DNA of 64,000 nucleotides from Nitzschia sp. DOCU1 (lineage: Eukaryota; Bacillariophyta; Bacillariophyceae; Bacillariales; Bacillariaceae). The DNA lies in the NCBI GenBank assembly GCA_951394045.1, contig OX595999.1, forward strand, positions 1-64,000, given 5' to 3'. The position numbers and the translations under genes were made by a program. This document shows positions 10,151-21,080 of the stretch, in pieces. The notes beneath the pieces were generated by a model. It searched no databases. It worked only from the letters and a program-made list of their open reading frames with translations, and was not told the DNA's origin. Position 1 is the first letter of the stretch; each line of letters opens with the position of its first letter.

Positions 10151-10379
10151 CACAGGGTGAGTGGTGTGGATCACGTGCACAATGCTTTGTTTGGAGATAG
10201 TGGTGGTCAAATGGTCCAATCAGTAATGGAAGCAAGGGAACATCATGCAGTATCTTGTTGGTGCGTTTCAATTTCTTCACCATAAACAATTTAACTACCT
10301 TTTTATGTATTTCATAGCATTCAGATGATGTAGAACAGTCAGCAATGGTGGGGTCCTTACTACTTGCAGGCTATGAGAA

Positions 10380-10540
10380 TCCTGAATTCAGTATCTCAAG
10401 GGAAGCTGACAACTCTGTTGGGCTCATTTCTAAGAAGCAGGCGAACTAACAGCACAACTAACTAGCTACCTAGCTAACTATCCACATATCCATCTATGAG
10501 GTGACAATACAAAAAGGCTGCATAAGTCAGCATGACATAC
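10380..10540 (+). repeat. Diverged third copy of the long-repeat head
   Basis: The segment beginning TGAATTCAGTATCTCAAGGG aligns with 9023-9170 and 10576-10720, with many substitutions. It covers only the first part of the long repeat and lacks the pyrimidine/telomere end. Confidence 0.75.
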
Positions 10541-10573
10541 TTGAGTCCTTACTACAAGCAAGCTATGAGATGC

Positions 10574-11085
10574 ATGAATTCAGTATCTCAAGAAAAGCTG
10601 TAACTTTATGGGGCTCGTTTCTAAGAAGCAGGCGAACTACCAGCATAACTACCTGTCTACCTAACTACTTATCCACATATCTATCGATGAAGTAACAAGA
10701 CAAAGAGGCTGTATGAGTGAGCATGACAAGCTGGGGTGGCTTATATGAGCAACAAGTATGATCAGAGGTAGATTCATGAAGAGGTTGCGCATATGTAAGT
10801 ATGAACAAATATGATGAGCTGAGGAAGGTTGTATGAACGAACAATGATATCAATGGGAGATTAATGCATAAAGAAGACTGATGACAAAGTATGATAATGT
10901 AGTGAAACCTCATCTTCTCCCATTCTTCTCATTTTACTTAAAATTCTATGTTTCCAACTCTGCTGTTTCCTAGTCCTATTCCTATTCCTATTTTCCCCAC
11001 TATCCCTATTCCTATTCCTACTTTCCTTTTTCCTTTTCCCTTCTTCCTTTTCCCTTTTACCCATTACCAATTACCCTAACCCTAA
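10574..11085 (+). repeat. Long repeat copy 2 ending in telomere-like array
   Basis: This is the second near-full copy of the repeat at 9021-9537. It ends in two CCCTAA units at 11074-11085, immediately followed by unrelated sequence. The sharp 3' boundary at the telomere-like motif is shared by all complete copies. Confidence 0.9.
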
Positions 11086-12137
11086 AGCCGGGGCTTTCTA
11101 TTGCAACGACGCCGTTCAAGGTTGGATGCAGAACTGCAGAAAATGAATCAAACATAACCATGTTTCATGATATCGAACTATCAAGAGAGGAAGATGTAGC
11201 GATGGTGTTCACAGCCTTGGATCAACAGCTTTCATCAGGGCGCCATACCTGCCATCACGTCGCTAGTACCCGCATCATGATGCACCCGAGAAGGTGAACT
11301 TGTCTGATAGTTAATGGTGACGCAAGGACGTCGCTGGCGTGAGCATCCATTCCATATTCATTCAAGCCCGACAAAACATGCATGTCGCCAATTGCTTGGC
11401 TTGGAATTGCTCTTCATATTATATTTCCATTGCACCTTTTGTGATTTGAAGGCACCTTTTCCCAAATGATGAATTGATGAATTGTATGTTGATCAGATAC
11501 AATGAGGAGCCGTCTTGGCCGACAAGATTGTGGGTACAATCATATCCTACGATCCACCCCATCGTGTCAAGCTATTCCTGCTTCCAAGAGCTCAGGGTCG
11601 TGTAAGGGATGGATGCCCGTCAAAGCCAGTATTCGATGATTTATACTCAGGTTTATATGTGGAATACGAGTTAGCTATTGAGAAAGCTGCATTGAAAGTT
11701 GCTGCTTTGCTAATATCCAAAAGCGGCATTGTCGTCATCCAACGAAACAAACAAACGATCTTACACCACGTGATGAATGATCGTTGAGCTTGCAATAGTC
11801 GACTGCCTTGCGCCGACGTTTGCCTTCAATAATATTCTTAGCCTCGTCAAAGAACAAGTCGGCCGCAGCAGGGCTGGCAGCGAAGAAAGCTACCGGGGAT
11901 GCGCCTACTAGTAGAGCTATTCTTGAATCCCAAATTCTAACAACATGTGAGGGAATCTGCTGTGCTTTCACTCCCTTCTAGTATGGAACTACATATTACT
12001 ATTCTTGGGCTCAGCGACCAGTGCATTGTTGGCTATCATTGCATTGCCCATAGTAGCAGTAGAAACGAGGATCCAAAAAGATTGGATGGGTAGTTGCGCT
12101 CCCCATCGGGACATCAAAGGATTTTGGAGAAGATAAT
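11086..12137. other. Stretch without a clear gene, left flank of transposon
   Basis: Open minus-strand frames at 11989-12138 and 11735-11971 look weakly coding, with hydrophobic segments and a motif FFDEAKN. The first joins in frame with sequence beyond the transposon. A plus-strand open frame at 11515-11787 has no ATG start. Nothing is firmly assignable. Confidence 0.4.
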
Positions 12138-12139
12138 TA

Positions 12140-12227
12140 TTACTGTTCCGTTCCTTCTGTGAACCGTAGAATAAAAAAGTTCCTCCGAAAAGATTCTCTC
12201 GGGGACGCCTCCTTCCGATTGCGATCC
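12140..12227 (+). repeat. Left terminal inverted repeat (88 bp)
   Basis: The left TIR begins TTACTGTTCCGTTCCTTCTG and pairs with the reverse complement of 15003-15090. The only mismatch is at position 70 of the repeat (C versus A). Confidence 0.95.
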
Positions 12228-12343
12228 AAGAGCGACGCAAATCAAATTTGGCGCGAAATGCCGGCAATCAACAACCATTATGGCGACAATGACCCATCGT
12301 TGCTCACATCATTGCGACAACAACGACAACAAATTTTACCACT

Positions 12344-13431
12344 ATGGAGGTCAACTTGAATGGTGGGTTCTTCAAACATGGTGTCCGGTACACCATGGAG
12401 AAGAAGTTAGAAGTGCTCCAGACCTTTCTTGAGCTTCAACGGGCCGCTGACAACGACTACCACCAAAACAGTCGGCTTAAGACACGTCGGCGAAGGTGAG
12501 CGTGGGCTATGCACACCAAGTCATCTCTGAGTATCTGGAGACCGGGGGGCTACTAGACCCCAATGTTGCGAAGGAGGATTTGCAGGAAACACGACGACAA
12601 TACACGAAAATTTCCCCCCTTGATACCGTTGTGCTTCTCTCTCTACGTGCAGAGAACGATCAGATTACCTTGCTTGAGTGCCAAACCAAGCTACGACAAT
12701 CTACCGGTACAATGGTCTGTGTGCAGACCATCGACCATTTTTTTAAACATCATTTTGACTACCGTGGGTCCCTACGAACAGCCCCACTGGTTCCCATCGA
12801 CAAGTGGAAACCTCAAAACATCCACCGTTACCACGAGTTCATGGAGAAGATAGTAAAGTTCCCCAACCATGCAAAGTACCACTTCATTGATGAAAAGCAT
12901 TTCATCAATGGAGATGTCTACAACAATAAAGTGAGGGTGGACCCACTTACCAACACCATTCGGGCGATCCCTGTTTCAGGGAACTTCAGGGCGGCGGTAA
13001 ATATGATTGCAATCATACGCTGTTGTGGACTGGAGCCAGCCATGCACTTCACCATTGGCAAAGAGAACGGAACAGCAGCATTGTTCACAGCATACATCGA
13101 GTATCTGCTGGGCCATAACTGGTTCCAGCCGGGCAATGTGCTGATAATGGACAATGCTGCCATCCACACTGGTGCCGAGGCATCCCACGTTAGAGACCTT
13201 TTGTTCTCCTTCGGAGTTCTGGTGATCCCCTTGCCAACAAGGGCACCAGAACTAAACCCAATTGAATTGGTGTTTCATATCCTAGCTCGGCGTATCCGGT
13301 CAGACCGGTACCGCTCTGACGGAGGTGCCGAGATCTCTCAAATGACTATTGAACAGCAAGTTGGACGAGTCGTTGCAGAGTCAATCAACTATGAACTAAT
13401 AGTTAAGTGTGCTGCGCACTGTGGCTACTAA
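12344..13431 (+). CDS. DD37E transposase, N-terminus in shifted frame
   Basis: The main frame (12481-13431) contains a DDE_3-type catalytic core. Counting from the GTG codon at 12496, the residues are Asp132 in FIDEKHF, Asp219 in LIMDNAAIH and Glu257 in LNPIE, with 37 residues between the last two. Upstream, an ATG at 12344 opens a second frame rich in helix-forming residues (MEKKLEVLQTFLELQ). It ends at TGA 12497-12499, while the main frame is closed by TAA at 12478-12480. A -1 shift within 12481-12497 would join them and complete the DNA-binding helix-turn-helix. Either this copy is damaged by one inserted base or two deleted bases, or the shift is programmed; no classic slippery heptamer is visible. 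Confidence 0.85.
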
Positions 13432-13553
13432 TAGTTGTTTAATATTCTATTAGGCTATCATATATCGAATAATAATGTAGGATCAGCGAAATAGAGTGGC
13501 AGAACCACCCACGCCAAATATGTACTTTTTTGAAAATAATCCCACCGACAAGT

Positions 13554-14848
13554 CTAGTTCTCCTTCAACGCGGTCTCGGATGACTGCGATGACTGTGACG
13601 ACTTAAACAGTTCCTGCGATTTGTCATCATCGTCATCATCGTAGACTGTATCCTCATCCTCTGACGTTTGATGGCAGGCGATTGTACTACCCAACAAAGG
13701 AGGCGCTGATCCGAAGATGATTTCCGGTGATTCTTCAAGAAAGTCTCCCTGCCCGCCAGCATTTTCCTTCTTACTCAACGAGGCTGAATCCGCAATGCTG
13801 ATAATCTCTTCGTGATGAATAGTCTGCTTGTTGTTGTTGTAGCTACGGGCTGCAGCTGCAAAGAAAGAGCGGGAGGTAGGAACTTCCGGTTTCACCCCAG
13901 ACAAAGCATCTATCAGCCCGCTGGCGTTTTCCTTCTTGTTGCTGAACGAGGAGGATGAATCCGCAATGCTGATAGTCTCTCCATCATGAATAGTCTTCTG
14001 CTTCTTGCCGTTGTAGCTATGGGCTGCAGCTGCAAAAAAAGAGCGGGAGGTGGGAACTTCGGGTTTGATTGTTGTATTGCTGTCCACGGGAGACAAAGGA
14101 TCTCGTGGCGCCTGCTTGTAGATCTCTTGTCGATTAAAGACAACCTTGCCAGAACTGGGACTAACGTAGTATGGACGCCCAGTAGTTGGGTCTTCCACGC
14201 GCTGCCACCCATGAGGAAGAAGCTCTTCATTCTTTTGATTCTTGCGTAGGCAGCCTTAAGATCCTTCTCGCGGGTGGTGGAATCATTGCTCATTTTTTTG
14301 AGAGCCTCCACCTTCTCGGCAAGATTGGACTCGGCCTCATTTGCAGCAGAGTGCGCCTTCTTGGACTCGAGACGTGCAGTCCTCAAGTCTGAATTGAGTT
14401 TGGCGATCTCCTTGTCCTTGTTCTTGCAATTAGCATCGAGGACGTTGATCCGATGGTCGGTCGTGAGTACAAGACTGACGTACTTTGCCTTTTGCTTGCC
14501 CAGCTCTCTGTCGGCTTTTGCTTCTGCCAGGCTGAGCGCTGCAGCCTTTTCAGCATCCTTCGCCTTTTCGTTGGACTCAATAGAAGCTTTAAGGTTGTTA
14601 TAGGCTGCGTCCTTCTTCTCAAAGTTCATATCTTTACGATGGAAGGCCGTCTGGTACTCCTCCTTTCGTTTCCTTGCATCGCGTTGAAGCCTTGCAACCT
14701 TATCCTTAAGAGTCTGGATGAAAACGTGGCAGGTGCTCGTTGGAGGGCATGCAGGCTGATCCACATGCTCCTTGTCGCCAACATTGCTCTCATCCGGCTC
14801 GGAATCCGAACCGTTGGTGGTCGTGTTGCTAGTCTTTTTACCTGCCAT
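13554..14848 (-). CDS. Transposon accessory ORF: coiled coil plus WW domain
   Basis: An ATG at 14848 (MAGKKTSNTTTNGSDSEPDE) opens a frame with a long Lys/Glu/Ala heptad-rich coiled coil (about residues 45-195). Near 14225-14255 coding quality passes to the -1 frame. That frame reads ELLPHGWQRVEDPTTGRPYY, a WW-domain-like motif with the first Trp, the DPTTGRPYY turn and a C-terminal Phe in the second-Trp region. It then continues for about 180 residues to the stop at 13554. The tail contains two copies of a module of about 50 residues, each with KPEVPTSRSFFAAAA, then a poly-Asp patch. The ORF converges on the transposase inside the same TIRs. Its function is unknown; a scaffold or targeting partner of the transposase, or captured cargo, are both possible. 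Confidence 0.7.
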
Positions 14849-15002
14849 CGTCGCCGATTTTGTGAGTGTTTTGTGTCTCAACTGAAATATATTTCTAACC
14901 GTTGGATATGTACTATGGTCTACAGGGATATTTCGCGCGTTGGCACGAGTTGGAACGAGATTTTCCCTCCAAGATCTAAGATCTGGGAGATCTGGCAGGC
15001 CG

Positions 15003-15090
15003 GGATCGCAATCGGAAGGAGTCGTCCCCGAGAGAATCTTTTCGGAGGAACTTTTTTATTCTACGGTTCACAGAAGGAACGGAACAGTAA
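15003..15090 (-). repeat. Right terminal inverted repeat (88 bp)
   Basis: The right TIR, read on the minus strand from 15090, matches the left TIR at 87 of 88 positions. Confidence 0.95.
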
Positions 15091-15091
15091 T

Positions 15092-16083
15092 ACCGGCTCG
15101 TCGCCCATCATGATAATAGCGAGCAAAGACATTGCAGAAATTGGAGAAGATAGTTAGGCCCGTCGCCAACAAAATACCATCTACACTGTTCGGCGATTCT
15201 ACTACCGTATTGTGAGTGCTTAGGATTCTCTTGTGTGCTCCCGACGAAGGCGCTACCGGTAGTCGATCTGCGGACTGAGCGATAGTCCACAACAATAACA
15301 ATTGATTCTCAAGTGTTCCCCACGAAGTAGGAATGGATGATGCGGACTGTGCGATAGTGTAGTGTGACACAAAAATGCCGACAAAAGTTGCATTGGATAA
15401 GTGTGTTTTCGATTCTCCGCTTACATTGCGGGTCGAAAATGCAAGTTCTGTTATTGAAGTCGAAGCCAATGACTTTGCGTGCCGACGAAATCGCACCTTA
15501 TTTTCGTTAACACGACCCTTTGAACGGAAAGTCTGCCCAGTCAAATGGGCTCCAGCATGGGAAGTGAGAACTTGGTTGGATTGATACGGACTACGGGATG
15601 ACTTCCATACTAAGCCCCTAAATTGCATTTCGCTGGTTTAAGTCAGCTGTGTTGTAATGCAAACGTAGTCCCCTTTCTCAAACGAGACATTGAATGTGGA
15701 TGATTATTTAACGTCACCCGGTAACAAGAACCGATCGTCATTTGAAAACGGCGAAGTTCGGCAAAGAGCCTAATTACGTGGGAACTGGTATCTTTTTCAA
15801 CGATGGCCCAAGGAGTTTGTGGAAGGCGCTCTCCCCATCATGAGGATCCGATTTGCTCTCTTTCGATTTTGTCATTTTTTTTTCAGGGGGTTCCAAGACT
15901 TCTTGTGTGCCTTTCTCTCTCTCTCTTTTTCATCCTTTGCAAGGTAAGATCCGCCGTCTTGTTTATTCTAGTATTATGGTTGTTATTGGTGGTAAAGTGA
16001 AGTCACAGTCTCTTCCGCTGTGATCGATTCCGACAGAATGATCTCACCCAGCCTCCTGTCCCAAAGGATCTACAAAGCTTAAG
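15092..16083. other. Right flank of transposon and cyclase upstream region
   Basis: The first part carries the other half of the interrupted open frame (minus strand, to 15628). The rest shows no gene. The stretch 15920-16083 is pyrimidine-rich just upstream of the cyclase/PDE ATG, with a possible GTAAGA donor near 15942, so a 5' UTR intron is conceivable. Confidence 0.45.
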
Positions 16084-19000
16084 ATGAGTCAAAGTGATGA
16101 CGAGCGCAGCAATAACTCGGCGAGTGATCAGGATCACAGTTCCAGTGCTAATTCCTCGAGCAACTACAAGGACGGTAGCACCAGCACGGGAGAAACCGGC
16201 TCGGTAACGACGTCTCATGACCCTGCCAAGGGACAACTCGCCAAGCGAGAAACGGAGAATGTGAATCGTCTCCGCTATTTTGTGCTGCTGGTTCTGTTTG
16301 TGGCAGCCATTGGCGTGTCGCTTCTGGTCTTCTTCATTTCCCGAAACGCCGAAGAAGATCAATTTGAGACCCAGTTTGACGCTGCCTCGACTCGATTGAA
16401 CGATGCCTTTGAAGGGATTCGCACCGAACGGATTGCCACACTCGCCAGTTTGGCAGTGGCTGCCATTGCTCACGGAGTCGATCACTCTCGTGACTGGCCC
16501 TTTGTGAGTCTGTCCTTTTATCAGCAGCGTGCTTACACGGCCAAGCTCAATTCGGGCGTCTTGCAAGTCAGCATTGCGCCTTGGGTCACCAACGAAGACC
16601 GGCCGCTCTATGAAGAGTACATTGTGAGTTACGAAGCCGAAGTGGATTGGATTGAACGTTCGATTCTTTATCAAGAGGACGTGGGCACCGCCAAGTTCGT
16701 CAAGGATTACGGTCCTTCGTTCCGCGGAAACGTTAACATTTCTCATCCCATCAAGTTCCGATCTCCCTACACGGGTGAGATTGAAGCCGCACCAGAAAAC
16801 GAGAAGGCCGCGTATCTTCCCTTCTGGGAAATGTCGCCCTTTCTTAGCTTTGATGAAGTCAACCTTGACATGCTCCGAGATGAGGATCCCCGTGGCTTTT
16901 ACGGCGCTGAATGCATCGAAGAAGGCGCCATTGTGATTGGCGACATGATCTACAACGAACCAGGGGGCATTGATTCGGAAGATGCCATAACTTCGTCCTA
17001 TGCCCAGCTTCTCAGTATCGATGCAGGAGAAGAAATCAAGTATCAGGGAGACCCCATGACCAACTTGTTCATTCCCATCTTTGATTCATTCGAAGATGAT
17101 CGGATTCCAAAGGCGGTCCTGGTAGGATTGTTCAATTGGGGAAATCTTTTCAAGAAAGTATTGCCAGAAAACACAAAGGGAATCGATCTAGTCTTGAGAA
17201 ATTCATGTTTCGATCCCTTCACCTTTCGTGTAATTGGGGAAGATGTCATTCCAATCGGCAAGGGTGTAAGTCAAAGGATTGAGTGCTGATTCCAGATTGC
17301 AAGCGTTTCGGGGCTAACTTTACCTTTCTCGCTTTCAGGATCAACACGAGGCTAAATTTGATGAGTGGGAGGTAGCAACTGATGTTTTGGAGAGTGGGCG
17401 CACGGCCGACGGCACCAAGGACGGCCTAGGCTTTGTCAATCGTACTTGCAAGTACTCGCTCTCAATTTACCCAAGTCAAGTTTTTGCGGACGAGTATTTT
17501 ACCTCGACGCCATGGATTCTCGTGACGGCCGTGGCAGCTGTCCTGCTGTTTGCCATTATCATGTTCTTTGTTTACGATCATTTGGTGGAACGCCGTCAAT
17601 CTCTGGTATTGCGCAAGGCAGTACAATCTACTGCTATCGTTTCGTCGCTCTTTCCCAAGACGGTTCGTGATCGACTCATGAACTCGTCGGGAGGAGATGG
17701 CGAAAGTGATGCTAGAACCATATCAGCTTTTCGCGATCGCTTGCGGGGTAAAAGCAAACAGTCTGCCAACAATCCTACTGCTGAGAAACCCCAGGAAGTC
17801 AAGAAGGATCCCTACGCCGATGGAGGAGAAGAGGAGACCATTGCCGATTTGTTCCCCAACTGTACTGTCCTCTTTGCGGATATTGCTGGTTTTACGGCTT
17901 GGAGTTCGACTCGAGATCCCTCTCAAGTTTTTACTCTTTTGCAAAACTTGTATCAAGCCTTTGACCGATGTGCCATGAAACGACGCGTCTTCAAGGTTGA
18001 AACGATTGGAGACTCTTGTAAGTACGAAGCATTGGCGGGGCAACTAAGCAGTGAAATATTCTTTCCTTTTGCTCAAAACTTGATTGTGCACCTGTTAGAC
18101 GTTGCGGTCACTGGTCTGCCTGAGCCTCAAGCAGATCATGCGGTTATCATGTCAAAGTTTGCTCGCGACTGCTTGCTCAAGATGCATGAAGTAACCAGCG
18201 CCCTTGAGCTCCGTTTAGGGCCAGACACTGGTAAGAGTTTTTTAGACTCGTCCACATAAAGCCCGCATTTTACTCGCATCTAACATTGTTGTCCGAATGC
18301 AGGTGATCTCTCCATGCGTTTCGGTTTGAATAGTGGTCAAGTAACTGGGGGCGTCTTGCGTGGTGATCGTGCCAGGTTCCAATTGTTTGGAGATACGGTC
18401 AACACCGCTGCTCGTATGGAAAGTACGGGCGAGCGCGGACGCATTCAATTGAGTCAGGCCACTGCGGATCTCTTGGTTGCCGCGGGTAAGGAACGCTGGA
18501 TTCGTCCACGAGAAGGAAAGGTCACTGCTAAAGGAAAAGGAAGTATGAATACGTTCTGGCTCGAAATGGATGGACCTCGCATAGCAACGGAAGCCGGATC
18601 GGCAACGAATCTCGTGGAGAACTTCAACGGCGATGCAACCAAGGCCCGTTTCGACCTGACTCATCAGTCCGTGGGGCTCGCTTCCAAGCAAGAGTCTCGA
18701 TTGATCGGGTGGATGACCGAAGTCTTGTTGGACTATGTCAAGCAAATTGTAAGTGAACAAGGAATGAGCTTCTGCCCGAACCGAGCTTCCTTAGCCTATG
18801 GTTGCTCATCCATGTGCATTCCCTCTTTGCTTTCTCGCGCAGGTCGCCAAGAACAGAGCGACTCGTGGCGCAACGCCACGCGCTGCGACAGGCCTTGTCT
18901 ATCGCCACCGCCCCAATACCATTGCTCTGGATGAAATTGTCGAATCCTTTTCGTTGCCCAATGATAATAATACGCAAGTCACGGCTGCGCTAGCCACGGA

Positions 19001-20176
19001 ACAGTACCGCTCCATTGACTTGGCTCCAGAGGTGGCGAGACAGTTGCATCAATATGTGTCTGATATTTCGGCACGTTACCACGAGGGCAATCCTTTCCAC
19101 AACTTTGCCCATGCGTGCCATGTGACCATGTCGGTTCACAAGCTCATGAAGCGGGTTGTGAGCGATGGTACCGGCATTACGGACGAAATGATCGCGGGAA
19201 CGCCCAAGAATGAGCTCGAGCATTCGGCAACTTATGCTATTTTGACGTCGGACCCCTTGACTCTATTTGCCATTGTATTTTCGGGCCTGATTCATGTAAG
19301 TGACAGTCGTCGTTCTGAGTTCGTGACAAGGACAGTTGTGACTCACGCAAACTTGCTTGCATGTTTCTATTGATTCAGGACGTGGACCACCGAGGAGTTA
19401 GCAATATGCAACTTTCGACCGAAGAACCAGATATGGCCAAGCACTATCGTTTCAAAAGCGTGGCTGAGCAAAACTCGTTTGATATTGCCTGGGATATGCT
19501 CATGTCGAATTCCTTTGATGCTCTCCGCCAAGCCATCTTTCCCACATTGCCGGATCTCATGCGCTTTCGCCAAGTGGTCGTTAACACGGTCCTGGCGACT
19601 GACATTTTTGATAAGGAAATGGGTGACATGCGCAAGGCTCGATGGAACCGTGTCTTTGAAAACAGCGACAGTCCATTCTTGGACGAAACTACCAAGAATA
19701 CTCGAGCCACAATTGTCTTGGAGCACATTATTCAAGCGTCAGATGTCAGCCATACAATGCAACACTGGCATGTGTATACCAAGTGGAATCGTCGACTTTT
19801 TGAAGAGATGCATTTGGCGTATCGTCAGGGTCGTATGGGGAAGGACCCGGCCGAGTTTTGGTATCAGGGCGAATTAGGATTCTTTGACAACTATGTCATT
19901 CCCTTGGCAAAGAAGTTGCAAGAGTGTCGCGTGTTCGGAGTGTCAAGTGACGAATACTTGAACTATGCGGTAGGTACCAAGTTCTGCTTGTTTGAAATGC
20001 AATACACGATTGCAATCGATTCTTTGAACTAACCATCCCCCTTTCTTCTTTATTAGCTTTCCAATCGAACGGAATGGGAGGCCAAAGGCAACGCGATCGT
20101 CGAGGACATGGTCATGACGATTCAACAAACGATTGGTGAATGCTCTGGGGAAGAAAAGAAGACGATGGATCAATAA
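16084..20176 (+). CDS. CHASE-guanylyl cyclase-phosphodiesterase receptor fusion
   Basis: Seven exons (16084-17265, 17339-18017, 18099-18230, 18303-18748, 18843-19295, 19379-19969, 20057-20176) join in frame to 1200 residues with GT-AG introns. Order: a Ser/Asp-rich cytosolic start; TM1 about 63-86; an extracellular CHASE-like sensor; TM2 about 454-477; a class III cyclase domain with metal Asp575 in LFADIAGF; then a 3',5'-cyclic nucleotide phosphodiesterase with HNFAH at 899 and HDVDH at 964-968. The cyclase has Glu in FKVETIGD, the guanine-selecting type. The second guanine-selecting position, usually Cys in CLFGDT, is Gln (FQLFGDT), so substrate is probably but not certainly GTP. The PDE half should degrade the same messenger, giving self-limited signalling at the membrane. 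Similar fusions are known in diatoms, including pheromone-responsive ones. Confidence 0.93.
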
Positions 20177-21080
20177 ATAAGTCAATACACACAGCATAAA
20201 TAGATGCATGTTAAATGGCGCTACGCTTACGTTTCTCGTCAGGATCGATGGCAAACAGCTAATTTAGGAGCACATGCTGCTGATGCAGCGATGTGGCAGG
20301 CGTGTGCGAACTGCTACCAGAGTCCGTACAGGTAGTGACTTCCCATTGGGCTTCTGGTACACCGATCAGTCGACTGTCATGCCATGGAGTGGGAAATGAG
20401 ATGAAACTGGTGGAGAGACGCTTTCACCATGGTCGACGAGCGGCATCCATACCCATGTGATATGATGTGACCCGATGATCGATGACCCGACGCGACGGAA
20501 AGATTTGTCGGCGGATATCAGAAGAAGGGCTTATCTAAATGTTGTTCCCCCTCAATTCTTTTCGTTATTTGGGTGTCTCGAAGGACATTCTGTTGACACT
20601 GCTCGCTCATCTTTGCGTATTCGCCAGATATGCAGGAGCCCCCTCCCCCAATATCGGGTATGAGGGGAGGCGAAGAGGCCCTTCGTCTCATGAGACGAAA
20701 GCGTGCCGAACGGACGTCAACAGCCTTCTTTTTCCCGGTAGCTAGAGTATCTTAAAGTAGCTTAGTGCTACATGTAAAGGAATATAGCTAGCTATCATTT
20801 CTGACCCCGCGACTTGATCGTCGCCAGAACTTAGAGTGGACTTGAGCTCCCTTTGGGGCATAGTGGTGGTACTGGTATTCGGATAGTTGATTCGATCTAA
20901 AACGACGCTCTACTCTAGTTGGCGATGACAGAGACACTAGCTACGTCCTAGCTTGATAGCACGCGAATATCGAGTCATACTTCTTGTCTTTACTAGTAGA
21001 AGGAGTGTAGCCTCCTTGGGGATATTAGTCTGTGGGTATCTTGGCATTCCAAAGCGCTATAAACGTCTGCCATTGCATTT
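20177..21080. other. Intergenic stretch between convergent genes
   Basis: Only short, unsupported open frames occur between the convergent cyclase/PDE and minus-strand genes. The C/T-rich composition near 20620-20660 may reflect 3' UTR. Nothing else is seen. Confidence 0.5.

Larger units (their letters stand above)
12140..15090 (+). mobile_element. Tc1/mariner-type (IS630-Tc1) DNA transposon, two ORFs
   Basis: The 2951-bp element is bounded by 88-bp terminal inverted repeats (12140-12227 and 15003-15090) with one mismatch. It is flanked by TA dinucleotides (12138-12139 and 15091-15092), the usual target duplication of the superfamily. It carries a plus-strand DDE transposase (12344-13431) and a convergent minus-strand ORF with a coiled coil and a WW domain (14848-13554). 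The near-identical ends point to a young insertion, yet both ORFs contain a -1 frame change. Confidence 0.92.
11989..15628 (-). other. Open frame interrupted by the DNA transposon
   Basis: On the minus strand an ATG at 15628 opens 179 codons that run into the right end of the transposon at 15092. On the far side, 12138-11989 continues in the same frame for 49 codons to a stop. Without the transposon and one TA copy, the frame reads through without a break (228 residues). The C-terminal part has a hydrophobic segment (about IQSFWILVSTATMGNAMIA). No family is recognised, and composition is only weakly gene-like. The interruption geometry is directly visible; that this is a host gene is inference. 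Confidence 0.4.

Noticed and set aside
11515..11787. 90-codon plus-strand open frame
   Set aside because: It lacks an ATG start and resembles no family; it was left as part of an unassigned stretch.
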